This document shows, in pieces, positions 47,795-47,899 of a stretch of 47,899 nt of DNA. The position numbers and the translations under genes were made by a program. Under the pieces are notes generated by a model. The model worked only from the letters and a program-made list of their open reading frames with translations, did not search any database and was not told the origin of the DNA. Source of the stretch: Candidatus Heimdallarchaeota archaeon (GTDB lineage: Archaea > Asgardarchaeota > Heimdallarchaeia > Heimdallarchaeales > Kariarchaeaceae); NCBI GenBank assembly GCA_027077875.1, contig JALWRB010000356.1, positions 1-47,899 of the forward strand, in the 5' to 3' direction. How positions within the stretch are numbered: the stretch's first letter is position 1; every line of letters begins with the position of its first letter.

Positions 47795-47899
47795 ATGAGC
47801 AGGAAGTCCCCCTACGCCGGGGAGTTGGAAGTTCCCGACTGGTTAAAGTACAAGGGCAAGACATTTACAAGAACCCTAAGTGTCGTTGATAGTACCGTT
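47795..47899 (+). CDS. N-terminal fragment of an unidentified protein, truncated by window end
   Basis: Open frame MSRKSPYAGELEVPDWLKYKGKTFTRTLSVVDSTV with no stop before the end; not in ORF track. Confidence 0.45.
   Translation, partial: MSRKSPYAGELEVPDWLKYKGKTFTRTLSVVDSTV

Noticed and set aside
1-47899. CRISPR arrays, insertion sequences, prophage or integrase genes
   Set aside because: No regular spaced direct repeats, transposase/integrase motifs or phage structural genes seen.

Overview
The window looks like a gene-dense (~90% coding) archaeal chromosome segment. My lineage inference, from gene content only, is an Asgard archaeon, possibly Heimdallarchaeia-like. Archaeal markers are TBP, TFE, an aEF-2-type GTPase, an archaeal-type GluRS, a DUF1931-like mini-histone missing from the supplied ORF track, and a PGF-CTERM-like surface protein. 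Eukaryote-signature-like content includes three Rab/Ras-like small GTPases, a fourth divergent GTPase, several probable longin/roadblock-like domains, a gelsolin-like domain and a membrane-anchored RING-like zinc finger. The left third holds a split phosphate-uptake locus (AbrB-PhoU regulator, C-terminally anchored PstS, fused PstC-PstA permease, PstB, PhoU) with metabolic enzymes between its parts, followed by glycosyltransferase genes. The most interesting region is ~20-34 kb. It combines receiver-domain proteins, a degenerate histidine kinase, longin-like proteins, two GTPases, two large proteins I cannot assign to a family, and zinc-finger membrane proteins, and may be a GTPase/phosphorelay/longin signalling system. 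Two translation proteins (EF-2-like, GluRS-like) have altered catalytic or signature motifs and may be divergent paralogs. No rRNA, convincing tRNA, CRISPR array or transposon was found. All family calls are by eye, without database searches.
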